DNA of 64,000 nt, taken from contig NZ_AP022673.1 of assembly GCF_013374115.1 (NCBI RefSeq), positions 710,501-774,500 of the forward strand, read 5' to 3'. The notes under the pieces were generated by a model. It did no database searches. It worked only from the letters and a program-made list of their open reading frames with translations, and was not told the origin of the DNA. Source of the stretch: Sphingomonas sp. HMP9 (GTDB lineage: Bacteria; Pseudomonadota; Alphaproteobacteria; Sphingomonadales; Sphingomonadaceae). A program made the position numbers and the translations under genes. Shown one piece after another: positions 1 to 8,973 of this stretch. Position 1 is the stretch's first letter. Each line of letters opens with the position of its first letter.

Positions 1-1392
1 GCCCTCGACGTTGCGGCGGCCGATGCGGACGTTCGCCTGCTGATATTGCGAACCATCGGGATTGGTCAGGTTGATGACGTTGCCGTTCGCGTCCCGCACA
101 AGGTTGGTGTCGCGAAAGAAGGTGGCTTTCTGTGCAGCCGACAGGAACGGGTTGTTGCTGTTCAGGACCGACGTGTTGTTGAAGTCGCCCGACGGTGCGA
201 TCTGCGCCACCGAGCGGTCATCCATGAACATGAAATCGGCGTAGGGCTTGAACGCGTCGCTGACTTCATATTTTGCGAGGAAGCCGGCCGTGTAGCGCTT
301 GTCCGGACGCTGGTAATAGTTCAGCGGGTTGGCGTTGTAGAGCGTCGTACCTGGGACGAGTTGGCCGGCGGAATTCAGCGTGTAGCCGGTTGGCGGCCCC
401 CCCTCGACTGCGTCGCCGAGCGAGAAGTTTGCCGGGAACGCAGTTGCGGATCCGCCGCAGACATAATCGTTGCCGACATTGCCCGAGGGTGCGTTCAGGC
501 CGCACGCGCTGTAGTCCCGCGAACCCTGCAGGATCGCGCCGATCTTGCGATAGCCACCGTAACCGACGATGTGGCCGCGGCCGTCGCTGGTGCCCACGCC
601 AACCTTGAAGTTGATGTCGAACTGCGTTCCGTCGAACGACTGACCGGTCGGCGACGGATAGCCGGCTGCGGTATTCAACGCCTTGAAGCGGTCGCTGCGA
701 TTGTTGTGATTGTAGATGCCACCTGACGTGTCGACGCTGAAGCCCTCGTAGTCGGTATCGAGCACGAAGTTGACGACGCCGCCGATCGCATCCGATCCAT
801 AGACCGAGCCTGCGCCGCCGGTCAGCACGTCGACGCGCTTGATCAGCGACGCCGGGATCATGTTGACGTCGGCAGCCGCGCTCGCCGTGCTGCTCGACGA
901 CGGGTTGCCCGGCATCAGGCGGCGGCCGTTGATCAGCACGAGCGTCCGCGATTCACCGAGGTTGCGAAGGTTGATCGTCGCGGTCCCGGTCGAACCGTTG
1001 GACACCGACGAGGTCTGCGTGGCGAAGGACGATGGGAGGCTGTTCAGCACGTCCTCGATACGCGTCGCGCCACGCAGCTTGATGTCCGCTGCGTTGACGA
1101 CGGTCACGGGGCTTGCCGACGTGAGGTTGGGGTTCGAGATACGCGAACCGGTAACGACGATGTCACCACCCCCGGCCGTACCCGCAGCGGCAGGATCCTG
1201 GCTCGGCGTGTTGGAGATCGCAGGCGTCGTCGCGGCTGCGCCGTCATCGCTCGTCGTGCCTTGCGGCGCTGGTGCCGGCGCGGTCTGCGGCGCTGGTGCC
1301 GGCGCGGTCTGCGCCATGGCCGGCAGTGCAACAACCGCACCCGCGATCATCGTCGATGCTAGCAGGCAATCTCGAAACATGTGGCTTCGCAT
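1..1392 (-). CDS. TonB-dependent receptor, N-terminal part (runs off left edge)
   Basis: Outer-membrane active-transport receptor; 464 codons are visible and the C-terminal barrel lies outside the window. The ATG at 1392 gives a short basic start followed by a hydrophobic stretch ending ALPAMAQ, a convincing signal peptide. A Pro/Ala-rich linker follows, then a plug domain beginning GDIVVTGSRI. Typical plug features follow: NLR.LG..RTLVLINGRRL and DVLTGGAGSVYGSDAIGGVVNF. This plug style belongs to the sphingomonad/Caulobacter receptors whose substrates are often oligosaccharides or peptides. Nothing visible fixes the substrate. A second ATG at 1380 would shorten the signal peptide by four residues. 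Confidence 0.93.
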   Translation of the reverse strand, partial: MRSHMFRDCLLASTMIAGAVVALPAMAQTAPAPAPQTAPAPAPQGTTSDDGAAATTPAISNTPSQDPAAAGTAGGGDIVVTGSRISNPNLTSASPVTVVNAADIKLRGATRIEDVLNSLPSSFATQTSSVSNGSTGTATINLRNLGESRTLVLINGRRLMPGNPSSSSTASAAADVNMIPASLIKRVDVLTGGAGSVYGSDAIGGVVNFVLDTDYEGFSVDTSGGIYNHNNRSDRFKALNTAAGYPSPTGQSFDGTQFDINFKVGVGTSDGRGHIVGYGGYRKIGAILQGSRDYSACGLNAPSGNVGNDYVCGGSATAFPANFSLGDAVEGGPPTGYTLNSAGQLVPGTTLYNANPLNYYQRPDKRYTAGFLAKYEVSDAFKPYADFMFMDDRSVAQIAPSGDFNNTSVLNSNNPFLSAAQKATFFRDTNLVRDANGNVINLTNPDGSQYQQANVRIGRRNVEG

Positions 1393-1667
1393 AGTTTAAT
1401 CTGGTCCCTTTTCGGTATCGGTGGAATTTGGCCCAACACGATCTTTTGTAGGCCGCATGATCCCATCGCCGCGTTTTTTTTACAAAATGAACGCGCCTTG
1501 TCCAAAATAAAGTTACAGATTGGTTGCAGTTCATCGCATTGCGTCAGCGTTGTTGCCCAATGGCCACATCTTGGGTGCGCTGCGGTATCGTGCGGCGATA
1601 CGCTGCGGTTGCGGGGTGTCGTATGCCGGCCTATCGCCTGGCCGGGTTGAAGATGGAGAGGGGCGAT

Positions 1668-2195
1668 ATGCGGGTCGCGATGATTTCGACAATGACCGGC
1701 GTGATCGGCATTGCGGTGATTGCAACGGCGGCAAACGCTGCCAAACCGCGCGATACGGAGCGTGCGCCTCTACTGACGGCGGTAACGCAGTGCCGCGCTG
1801 TAGCCGACCCTGCGGCCCGGCTCGCCTGTTTCGACAGATCGGTCGCTGCGCTTGATACGGCAGCGACCAACAAGGCCGTGGTCGTTATCGATCAACAGCA
1901 GGTGCGCGACGTACGTCGCAGCCTGTTCGGCGTCAGTCTTCCGGACACTGGACTGTTCGGCAACGGCAACGATCTGCCGCGTATCGAGACGACGCTGGCG
2001 AGCGCCTCGGTCGATGATTCCGGCCGATGGAGCTTTGTCCTCACAGATGGTGCGCGATGGGCGCAGACCGATGACTATATGATTGCGCGGCGACCGCGGG
2101 CGAATGATAAAGTCATCATCAAGCGGGCCGCACTTGGCAGCTTTCGACTGAGCGTCGGCGGGCAACCCGGCGTAAAGGCTAAGCGGCAAAATTAG
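1668..2195 (+). CDS. Small exported hypothetical protein
   Basis: A 175-residue protein. The start at ATG 1668 was chosen because a purine-rich Shine-Dalgarno stretch (GGAGAGGGG) lies just upstream and the product then opens with a hydrophobic signal-like segment ending in ANA. An in-frame open stretch reaches back to 1524 but has no RBS and no protein-like character. The mature part carries the pattern C-R-A-x-x-D-P-A-A-R-L-A-C-F-D. That pattern is common in small alphaproteobacterial periplasmic proteins of unknown function, and the two cysteines could form a disulfide. The C-terminal half (GRWSFVLTDGARW, then a basic KRAALGSFRLSV segment) also resembles that family. No function is assigned. 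Confidence 0.75.
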   Translation: MRVAMISTMTGVIGIAVIATAANAAKPRDTERAPLLTAVTQCRAVADPAARLACFDRSVAALDTAATNKAVVVIDQQQVRDVRRSLFGVSLPDTGLFGNGNDLPRIETTLASASVDDSGRWSFVLTDGARWAQTDDYMIARRPRANDKVIIKRAALGSFRLSVGGQPGVKAKRQN

Positions 2196-2346
2196 AGCAC
2201 GAGTATTGCCGCACCGCTGTCAACGCGCTGCATCCAGGCAATCTGCCTATCAGAATATATTCTATAACCTAAGGGCAATGACCGCGGAGCCGCATTGGCC
2301 TGGAACTTGCCCAGACCAACACGGCTCATCCTCCCACCATTATCGC

Positions 2347-4572
2347 TTACGTTGCCTGGTTGGACGACACAGGCTTTGCCGTGACGTCGAAACGGTCGGC
2401 GTTCATGACCTTGACCCATGCCCGGATGAAGTCGCGAGCGAACTTTTCCTCGTGACCATTCTCGGCATAGACTTCGGCCGTTGCGCGCAGCTGCGAGTTC
2501 GACCCGAAGATCAGATCGGTGCGGGTCGCCTGCCACTTCTTCTCGCGACCGCCACGATCGTAACCGATGAACTTCTCGTCGCTCGACGTGTCGACCAGAT
2601 CCCAGAAGGTGTCGTTGTCGAGCAGGTTGACGAAGAAGTCGTTGGTCAGCTGACCCGGACGCTCGGTCAACACGCCGTCGGGCGCATCGCCGAAGTTAGC
2701 GCCGAGGACGCGCAGGCCACCGACCAGCACGGTCATTTCCGGCGCGGACAGCCCGAGCAGCGAAGCCTTGTCGAGCAGCAGCTCCTCGGTCTTCACTGGG
2801 TGACGCGTCTTCAGGTAGTTACGGAACCCGTCGGCCTGCGGCTCCATCCACACGAAGCTCTCGACATCGGTCCAGTCCTGCGTTGCATCGCCGCGGCCGC
2901 CAAGGAACGGCACCGTCACGTCATGCCCGGCATCGCGCGCCGCCTTCTCGACCGCTGCCGACCCCGCCAGCACGATCGCGTCGGCGAGCGACATGTTGCC
3001 CCGCAGTTCGTTCAGCTTGGCCAGCACCTGGCCCAGCTGCTCGGGCTCGTTGACCGGCCAGTCCTTTTGCGGCGCGAGCGCAATGCGCGCACCGTTCGCA
3101 CCGCCACGATGGTCCGACCGGCGATAGCTCGATGCCGACGCCCAAGCGGTCTTGACCAGCTGGCCGATCGTCAGCCCGCTCGCCAGCACCGCGTCCTTGA
3201 ACGCCGCAACGTCTGCGTCAGACGGCGCGGTGCCTTCTGGAACCGGATCCTGCCAGATCAGCGTCTCCTCCGGGATCTCGGGCCCGAGGTAACGGACCCG
3301 CGGACCCATGTCGCGGTGGGTCAGTTTGAACCAAGCGCGCGCGAACGCATCGTCGAGTGCCGACTGGTCGTCGCGGAAGCGCAGCGCGATCTCGCGGAAC
3401 TCAGGATCCACCTTCAGCGCCATGTCCGCGGTGGTCATCATCGTCGGCACGCGCTTGTTGGGGTCGCGTGCGCCGGGTGCCATGTCCTCCGGCTCCGGGT
3501 TGACCGGCTGCCACTGCTTCGCGCCGGCCGGGCTTTCGGTCAGCTCATAGTCGTACTTGAACAGCAGGCGCAGATAGTCGCCGGTCCACTTGGTCGGGTT
3601 GTTTGACCACGCGCCCTCGATACCCGAGGTCGTGATATGGCCCTGGCCGATTTCCTCGCTGTCGGTCAGCCAGCCGAGGCCCTGCATGTGCACCGACTCC
3701 GAGGACGGGCTCTTGAAGTGCGGCGCAGCCTTTGCGCCGTGTGCCTTGCCGAAGGCATGGCCACCGGCCGTCAGCGCGACGGTTTCCTCGGAGTTCATTG
3801 CCATCCGCTGGAACGTCGCCTTCATGTCACGTGCGGACTTGAGCGCGTCGGGCTCACCGCCGGGACCCTCTGGGTTGACGTAGATCAGCCCCATCTGGAT
3901 CGCCGCGAGCGGGCCTTCGAGCTCAGGCATGTCTTCGCTGATACGCGTCTGCGCGCCCTCGTTGACCCAGATCTCTTCAGCGCCCCAGAACGTGTCGCCT
4001 TCGGAGGCGAAAACGTCCTTGCGGCCGCCTGCGAAGCCGAACACCGGTCCGCCCATGCTCTCGATCGCGACGTTGCCTGCCAGGATGAACAGATCGGCCC
4101 AGCTGATGTTCTTGCCGTACTTCTGCTTGAGCGGCCACAACAGGCGACGCGCCTTGTCGAGATTGCCGTTGTCCGGCCAGGAGTTGAGCGGCTCGAAGCG
4201 CTGTTGACCCGACGACGACCCGCCGCGGCCGTCGGTAACCCGGTAGGTGCCTGCGGCGTGCCACGCCATGCGGATCATGAACGGCCCGTAATGCCCGTAG
4301 TCGGCTGGCCACCACGACTTGCTGTCTGTCATCAGCGCCGTCAGGTCCGCCTTGAGCGCGGCATAATCGAGCTTCTTGAACGACTCCGCATAGTCGAACT
4401 CGTCGCCCATCGGGTCGGGCGAGACGCCGTGCTGATGAAGCATGTCGATCGGCAGCGCATCGGGCCACCAATCCTTGTTGGTACGACCCAATAGCGAGCG
4501 GGCCTTGACCTCGCCGCCACCCTGGGGGCCCATCGGGCAACCGCTGCCCTTGGGCTGTTCGTAATCGGCCAT
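2347..4572 (-). CDS. katG: Catalase-peroxidase KatG
   Basis: Bifunctional haem enzyme that removes hydrogen peroxide by catalase and peroxidase activities. The 741-residue length is normal for the family with both N- and C-terminal haem-peroxidase-like domains. The active site is complete: distal Arg101-Trp104-His105 ([11 protein letters not shown]), Tyr231 in YVNPEGPGG and Met257 in RMAMN, which complete the Trp-Tyr-Met covalent adduct needed for catalase activity, and proximal His272 in [12 protein letters not shown]. The ATG at 4572 is preceded by GAGAGGACG. It stands alone between two plus-strand genes. I could not identify an OxyR site upstream with confidence. Confidence 0.99.
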   Translation of the reverse strand: MADYEQPKGSGCPMGPQGGGEVKARSLLGRTNKDWWPDALPIDMLHQHGVSPDPMGDEFDYAESFKKLDYAALKADLTALMTDSKSWWPADYGHYGPFMIRMAWHAAGTYRVTDGRGGSSSGQQRFEPLNSWPDNGNLDKARRLLWPLKQKYGKNISWADLFILAGNVAIESMGGPVFGFAGGRKDVFASEGDTFWGAEEIWVNEGAQTRISEDMPELEGPLAAIQMGLIYVNPEGPGGEPDALKSARDMKATFQRMAMNSEETVALTAGGHAFGKAHGAKAAPHFKSPSSESVHMQGLGWLTDSEEIGQGHITTSGIEGAWSNNPTKWTGDYLRLLFKYDYELTESPAGAKQWQPVNPEPEDMAPGARDPNKRVPTMMTTADMALKVDPEFREIALRFRDDQSALDDAFARAWFKLTHRDMGPRVRYLGPEIPEETLIWQDPVPEGTAPSDADVAAFKDAVLASGLTIGQLVKTAWASASSYRRSDHRGGANGARIALAPQKDWPVNEPEQLGQVLAKLNELRGNMSLADAIVLAGSAAVEKAARDAGHDVTVPFLGGRGDATQDWTDVESFVWMEPQADGFRNYLKTRHPVKTEELLLDKASLLGLSAPEMTVLVGGLRVLGANFGDAPDGVLTERPGQLTNDFFVNLLDNDTFWDLVDTSSDEKFIGYDRGGREKKWQATRTDLIFGSNSQLRATAEVYAENGHEEKFARDFIRAWVKVMNADRFDVTAKPVSSNQAT

Positions 4573-4895
4573 CTTGGCGTCCTCTCTTAATGAGTATTAC
4601 CGTCGTGCAACTAAGATGCAGGATTTGAGTGACATTTGTCCAATCGATTATTCGGGGTAGATCGATCACATCACTCGATTACAGATAAGGGGGACGGCGT
4701 ATTCCTCCCGGGCGCGATTATCGTTGCCGATCCGACCGACATGCTACTGCTCACCACCGCAGGCGGGGTATCGACGACATCACCGGACGACTCCCAACAG
4801 GTTGATCGCACAGCCCATATATCTCCGCCTGCTATAGCACGATAAGTCCGACACCGGGGCGCGGGTGTCCCGGTATCGTCGAATCGGAGAAGTGC
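4573..4895. other. Intergenic region between katG and the FAD oxidoreductase gene
   Basis: A 323-bp divergent spacer that must hold the promoters of katG (leftward) and the FAD protein (rightward). It is AT-richer than its surroundings near 4600-4690 and contains short ATCGAT repeats around 4642-4671. I see no OxyR-like ATAG-N7-CTAT arrangement, no RNA gene and no credible small coding sequence. Confidence 0.5.
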
Positions 4896-5843
4896 GTGAA
4901 GGTTGCGATCGTGGGGGCCGGTATCGCGGGGCTTTCCTGTGCCGTGCGGCTCCAGCAGAATGGCTGCGTGGTGACGCTGTTCGACAAGGGGCGCGGCGCC
5001 GGAGGCCGCATTGCGACACGGCGTATCGACACGCCGGTGGGCGAGGTCGCGTTCGATCACGGTGCGCAATATCTGACGATGCGCGACCCGGCCTTCAGCG
5101 CGGCGATGCACGCGTGGAAGGCGGCTGGCGTCGTCGCGCGCTGGCCTGCTGCCGGGGCCGATGCGTGGGTCGGCACGCCCGGGATGAATGCCATCGTCAA
5201 GCATCTCGCAGTGCAGACGGACGTTCGCTGGAATTGCCGCGTCACGGAACTTCGCAGGACCGCAACGGGATGGGTGGTCGACCCCGATGCCACGGGTGTG
5301 ACGTTCGACGCCGCCGTCGTTGCGACGCCCGCGGAACAGGCGGTACCTCTGCTGGCGCCGCACGACGCGGCGATGGCGAACGCGGCGCTCGCCTGTCGAT
5401 CCGCGCCGTGCTGGACGGCGATGTTCGCGTTCGACACGCCGCTCGCGATCCCGCACGATGTGCTGAAGGATATTGGGATCATCGGCTGGGCCGCGCGGAA
5501 CAGCGCGAAGCCGGGACGCGACGGCCCGGAATCATGGGTGGTCCAGGCAACCCCGGACTGGTCGAGCGCGCACCTGGAGGAGCCCGTCGAGACCGTGGTC
5601 GACCAGTTGCAGGCGGCGTTGGCGGCACTCAGTCCGGCCGGATTACCGATGCCGATCGTTCGTACCGCGCATCGCTGGCGCTATGCGCGAACCGCAGGAA
5701 CCGATCTTGGATCGTTATGGAATGCAGCCGAGCGGATCGGTGCGGCCGGGGACTGGTTGCTGGCGCCACGGATCGAGAGTGCCTGGCTGTCGGGACGGAC
5801 GCTCGCCGAGCAGATCCTGGGCCATACGCAGCACGCAATCTAG
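4896..5843 (+). CDS. FAD-dependent oxidoreductase, renalase/COG3380-like
   Basis: A 315-residue soluble flavoprotein starting at GTG 4896 behind a GGAGAAG ribosome-binding site. The N terminus VAIVGAGIAGLSCAVRL is the Rossmann dinucleotide-binding motif. It is followed by an acidic strand end (LFDKG) and by the GRGAGGRIATRR and FDHGAQY signatures of the amine-oxidase-like family that includes renalase and bacterial COG3380 proteins. A C-terminal GDW segment matches the usual second FAD contact. Members bind FAD and are thought to oxidise small reduced substrates, but most bacterial examples are uncharacterised. It is monocistronic here. Confidence 0.85.
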   Translation: MKVAIVGAGIAGLSCAVRLQQNGCVVTLFDKGRGAGGRIATRRIDTPVGEVAFDHGAQYLTMRDPAFSAAMHAWKAAGVVARWPAAGADAWVGTPGMNAIVKHLAVQTDVRWNCRVTELRRTATGWVVDPDATGVTFDAAVVATPAEQAVPLLAPHDAAMANAALACRSAPCWTAMFAFDTPLAIPHDVLKDIGIIGWAARNSAKPGRDGPESWVVQATPDWSSAHLEEPVETVVDQLQAALAALSPAGLPMPIVRTAHRWRYARTAGTDLGSLWNAAERIGAAGDWLLAPRIESAWLSGRTLAEQILGHTQHAI

Positions 5844-5859
5844 CGCAGCGGCGCGCAAC

Positions 5860-6186
5860 TTAGGTCGCTAACAGGATCAGGTCAGCGGGGGTGGGCGGAG
5901 CGGTCCGGTCCATCAGGAGGGCGCGGGCCTCTCCAACGGAGCGAGGGACATAGCCAAGGAAGAGGATCAGCGCGGCGCCGATGATCCGCGGCACCGCCTG
6001 GCCGAAGCCCTGCAGCATGTCGCCAAGCGGTTCGGTCGCCCCGTTGAGCCCCAGCGGCTGCGTCGCGAGGAACAGCGCGATGAGCAGGACCACCCAATAG
6101 GCTGCATCACCGGCCTGCGCGCCGATCATGGTCGGGTTGCGCGGGTTCGCGTTCGGCTCGCTGGCGTGGATCGCGAGCGGAGCCAT
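5860..6186 (-). pseudogene. Fragment of a TM-helix-repeat (mechanosensitive-channel-like) membrane protein
   Basis: A short open frame (108 codons) whose middle part, YWVVLLIALFLATQPLGL and then QAVPRIIGAALILFLGYV, closely resembles one repeat of the conserved TM-helix family found in small mechanosensitive-channel-like proteins. Those proteins normally have several such repeats and continue after the second helix with a basic, amphipathic region. Here the sequence after LFLGYV loses that character and soon stops. I read this as a decayed remnant, though a small intact two-helix membrane protein cannot be excluded. An internal ATG at 6129 is an alternative start. Confidence 0.5.
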
Positions 6187-6358
6187 ACCCCTCCAGCGAA
6201 GTCGCGATCTTCGCCGGCGGATTGACGCGCGCCGCGAGCGACAAATCGTCCGCGGGTTACAAAATTGTGGTCAGAATCTTAATCACTTGTGCGCCTGTAT
6301 CATGTCCCGGCAAGGACAGAATCTGTAGTCCTTGTAGATCACAGGAAAGGCCGCGAGC

Positions 6359-6823
6359 ATGATGAATGTTACGCTCACGATATTGAACTCGGCAGCGATG
6401 ATCGCCGGCGCTCAGCTATTCGGCCTGTTCAAGAAGCCGCCGCCCGTGGTCCCTCCGTCCGCAGCGATAGCGCGCGTCGCCGAGACAGCGGAAATGGCGG
6501 CGGCAAAATGCGACCTGAACCAAACCCAGCTTAAAAGTGCCGCGAAGTTCGACGCCATGGCAGTCGATAAGCGTGCGAAAATCAAGCGTAAGAAGCCCAA
6601 GGATGGTGCTGGCGGTTCCGAACTCAGCTTCAAGCTCGACTCGAAATATTACAGCAATGTATTTTTCGAGGGGTCGGTGTTGGCGGCGGGAAAACCCGTA
6701 ATAAACCTGGTTATGGACGGCGTCGGTGCGCCGATATCCGAGAGTTACATCATGATCGGCAATGATGGCTATAAACTGCCGTCCACGTGGCAGGCGATAC
6801 AACAGGCCTGCAACGTACCCAAG
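6359..6823 (+). pseudogene. Hypothetical gene interrupted by IS66 element, 5' part
   Basis: The first 155 codons of a gene cut by the insertion element at 6824. Translation starts at ATG 6359 or 6362 behind AGGAAAGG. The product starts with a hydrophobic segment (TLTILNSAAMIAGAQLF), then a Pro-rich stretch, a conserved-looking Cys, a Lys/Arg-rich patch (KRAKIKRKKPKDG) and a region that looks folded (SELSFKLDSKYYSNVFF). Reading continues a few codons into the element and stops at 6847. Removing the element and one copy of the 8-bp duplication joins this part in frame to 8199-8396, restoring a 220-residue protein. The family is not recognised. Confidence 0.8.
6816..6823. repeat. Target-site duplication, left copy
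   Basis: TACCCAAG directly precedes the left terminal repeat of the insertion element and is repeated exactly at 8191-8198 after the right end. Eight base pairs is the known duplication length for the IS66 family. Confidence 0.97.
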
Positions 6824-6839
6824 GTAATTACCCACCCCC
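6824..6839. repeat. IS66 left terminal inverted repeat
   Basis: GTAATTACCCACCCCC, the exact reverse complement of 8175-8190. It lies beyond the 3' end of the transposase gene. Confidence 0.97.
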
Positions 6840-6854
6840 AAATCTGACGGATTT

Positions 6855-8138
6855 TTAGGCGCCCAGGGTTGCTGCGATCGTACCGAAGATGTTGGCGCCA
6901 GGCGTGAGACGTGCGGTGGCGACGACGGTCCTGACATCGGCTTCGCCTTGGGCGGCCCACATGGCGCGGTATCCGTTGGTGACCTTGCGCTGGATGACAG
7001 CGGGGCGAAGGTCGCGCTCGCACGCGTTGTTGGTCGGCTCGACCTGGCCGGGCCAATAGGCAAAGGTCAGGAGCTGCTCTCTGGCGCGAGCAAACTTGTT
7101 CTGGAGCTTTCGGGTCAGATCGCACGCCGTCGCCGTACTGAGGATATCGCCGATGGTTCGCTCCAGAGCGCGTCGCCTGGCGGCAATCGTGGATCGTGCG
7201 AGATGGCGGATGTCCCTGGCCAGTCTGAACGCCTTACCAAGCCATAGTTTGAGGCGCATCGGCAAGAAGTCCTCACTGTTCTGAAGCGCGTAGGCGACAT
7301 CGCGCGCAAGATGGGCGAGGCAGGCCTGGTGTGCATCGGCATGACCTTGCTGGGCTGCATAGCGGTCAGAGCACCAGACGTCCGGGCGATGCCCGTCCAT
7401 CATGGTGCGTACCACGATCGCGCCGCGGGTCGGGGCCGCTGTGTGAACGACGGCACGGTCGCACCGAAAAACCCAGTGGTATGAGTTGCTGCCTTCGATA
7501 CGCACCCCGGTCTCATCCGAGCTGACGACGCTTGCCTGACGCAAGCTCGACACCGCGTCCTCGCGTCCGTCCACGAAGTGCTCCTGTGCACGGCGGAGCA
7601 TGTTCATCAGGCCGCCCTGACTGATCGTCAGGGCGAACAGGTCGGCAAACGCTCCCTGAAGTCGTTCGTAGGACAGCGCCTGAAAGGTCTTCAGATAGGT
7701 CGCGATCGCATGGATCCGTGCGCCGAACGGCGTTCCTTTCGCAGCGTCCGGTAGAGCCGCTGCCACGCGCATCCCGCACGATGGGCAACGAACCGACAAC
7801 CGTCTGTGGCGCTCTACAATGGGCGTGATCGGCGGAAGTTCGACCGTGTCGTGCTCGCTGACGGTCTCGGCAGCCAGATCGACCGGTAGTGCCGCACAAC
7901 AGCCGGTGCAGGTGTCCGGACGATGATCAATTGCGCGATCGAATGCGTCGCCTCGTATCCGGCTATGTCCCTCGTGGCCCGGCTTTGCCCCGCCCGGCCG
8001 CGAGGACTCGCGCCGCTCCTTGCGGTCGGTCGAGGGCGGCTTCGACGAGGTCTGCGACGTCTTGGCCGGGCGCTGCAGGCGCAGCACCAGCTCGATCAGT
8101 TCTTCGCGGCTCAGGCGCTCAAGATCCGGACGACCCAT
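6855..8138 (-). CDS. IS66-family transposase (TnpC-type)
   Basis: A 427-residue DDE transposase that moves the surrounding element. The N-terminal leucine-zipper-like helix (LERLSREELIELVLRLQ) is followed by the family's basic Ser/Pro-rich linker (KTSQTSSKPPSTDRKERR). Next comes a zinc-binding region (CTGC and RCPSCGMRV). The catalytic core shows the first Asp in VSSDETGVRIEG, the second in VWCSDRYAAQQGH and the Glu in NNACERDLRPAVIQRKVTNGY. The length is slightly short of standard IS66 TnpC but usual for ISBst12-like single-gene elements. The ATG is at 8138. No frameshift or stop interrupts it. Confidence 0.97.
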   Translation of the reverse strand: MGRPDLERLSREELIELVLRLQRPAKTSQTSSKPPSTDRKERRESSRPGGAKPGHEGHSRIRGDAFDRAIDHRPDTCTGCCAALPVDLAAETVSEHDTVELPPITPIVERHRRLSVRCPSCGMRVAAALPDAAKGTPFGARIHAIATYLKTFQALSYERLQGAFADLFALTISQGGLMNMLRRAQEHFVDGREDAVSSLRQASVVSSDETGVRIEGSNSYHWVFRCDRAVVHTAAPTRGAIVVRTMMDGHRPDVWCSDRYAAQQGHADAHQACLAHLARDVAYALQNSEDFLPMRLKLWLGKAFRLARDIRHLARSTIAARRRALERTIGDILSTATACDLTRKLQNKFARAREQLLTFAYWPGQVEPTNNACERDLRPAVIQRKVTNGYRAMWAAQGEADVRTVVATARLTPGANIFGTIAATLGA

Positions 8139-8174
8139 ACACCCTTTGAATCAGCGATCGCGCTCGTCCGCAAG

Positions 8175-8190
8175 GGGGGTGGGTAATTAC
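8175..8190. repeat. IS66 right terminal inverted repeat
   Basis: Exact reverse complement of the left 16-bp end. It lies upstream of the transposase start. Confidence 0.97.
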
Positions 8191-8198
8191 TACCCAAG
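8191..8198. repeat. Target-site duplication, right copy
   Basis: TACCCAAG, identical to 6816-6823. Confidence 0.97.
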
Positions 8199-8396
8199 GG
8201 TGGCATCATGGCATTCTGCAGGACTCCTACGTTTATCCGGCTGGCGCTGAACCAAGAAATACTGGACAAAATGGCCGCGTCTGGTTCGTCGCGTATCCGC
8301 TGGATTTCCCGCTTTGGCTCAGGTGCGCCCTATGGATGCAATTACCTTGCAGCGGACGAAGCGAAATCGATTCAATATGCGCTTTCGGCGTCCTGA
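8199..8396 (+). pseudogene. Hypothetical gene interrupted by IS66 element, 3' part
   Basis: The last 65 codons and stop of the gene that begins at 6359. The reading frame carried by 6359-6823 continues exactly here (GGIMAFCRTPTFIRLALNQ and on to a TGA at 8396) once the element and one duplication copy are removed. An internal ATG at 8208 could start a 62-residue peptide, but it has no visible RBS and is more simply the severed C terminus. The fragment contains two Cys and an aromatic-rich middle (IRWISRFGSG). No family is recognised. Confidence 0.8.
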
Positions 8397-8500
8397 TCGG
8401 CCTGCGCTAACCCTGTAGTGCGGGCTGTCCCCGAGGCGCGTCTTCCTTGCAAACGATCGGGTGCGAGGGCAACGTCGCGCGGATGAGGGAGAAGCCTGCA

Positions 8501-8758
8501 ATGTCCGACGAGTACGCACGCGGGCGGCGGGATGGACTGCGTATGGCGCTGTCGATCCTCGAAGCGGAGGAAGCGAAGTGGGAAGCGCTGCTTGGTGAAA
8601 GCCCGTCATGGCGGACCAACGCGACGCGCGCGATCCGCCACAAGGCCTATCAGGTAGCCCGCACGCGCGTGCAGACCGCGCTCAATCGATTACTGCCCAA
8701 GTCGGAGTCCGCTTTGCCAGTCGAGGTCGCATCGATGATCGATCAAGCCGGACTATAG
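8501..8758 (+). CDS. Small hypothetical protein
   Basis: An 85-residue, Arg/Ala/Glu-rich, apparently cytoplasmic and helical protein. ATG 8501 was chosen over an upstream in-frame start because GAGGGAGA lies 7-14 bp before it and the product then begins MSDEYARGRRDGLRMALS, a plausible amphipathic helix. It carries two Trp residues flanking a Glu/Leu segment and no membrane segment. I do not recognise the family. The position just after the disrupted gene suggests no operon, as there is a separate RBS and a gap of about 100 bp. Confidence 0.6.
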   Translation: MSDEYARGRRDGLRMALSILEAEEAKWEALLGESPSWRTNATRAIRHKAYQVARTRVQTALNRLLPKSESALPVEVASMIDQAGL

Positions 8759-8973
8759 GCTGATCATCGTGGCAAGGCCTGTTCTTCAGGTTCGAGCGCG
8801 CGGTGAGCCCAGCCGCATATCCCGGGTGGATGAATCGCGATTTGCCGCTGTTGCGAGTGCGGTATCATGTATTCGCGACGCCGCAGTGACGCGTGTGCGC
8901 CAACGTATCGACAACGGCGAGCGTGCCTGGTGCAAATAGGCCTGCAATCTTACGAACCTATGGAAGCTCCGGA

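Larger units (their letters stand above)
6824..8190 (-). mobile_element. IS66-family insertion sequence (ISBst12-like, single transposase gene)
   Basis: A complete 1367-bp element. The ends are perfect 16-bp inverted repeats (GTAATTACCCACCCCC at 6824-6839 and its complement at 8175-8190), starting with the GTAA typical of IS66. Both ends are flanked by the same 8 bp (TACCCAAG). It carries only the large transposase gene and no small tnpA/tnpB partners, as in the ISBst12 subgroup. The intact ends, duplication and open frame suggest a recent and possibly still active insertion. Confidence 0.97.

Noticed and set aside
4600..4700. OxyR site or clear promoter for katG
   Set aside because: Only weak TTGGAC/TGCATC-like hexamers and ATCGAT repeats are visible, with no ATAG-N7-CTAT pattern.
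8208..8396. A stand-alone 62-residue gene after the insertion element
   Set aside because: The frame continues exactly from the gene cut by the element, and no RBS precedes the internal ATG, so it is the severed C terminus.
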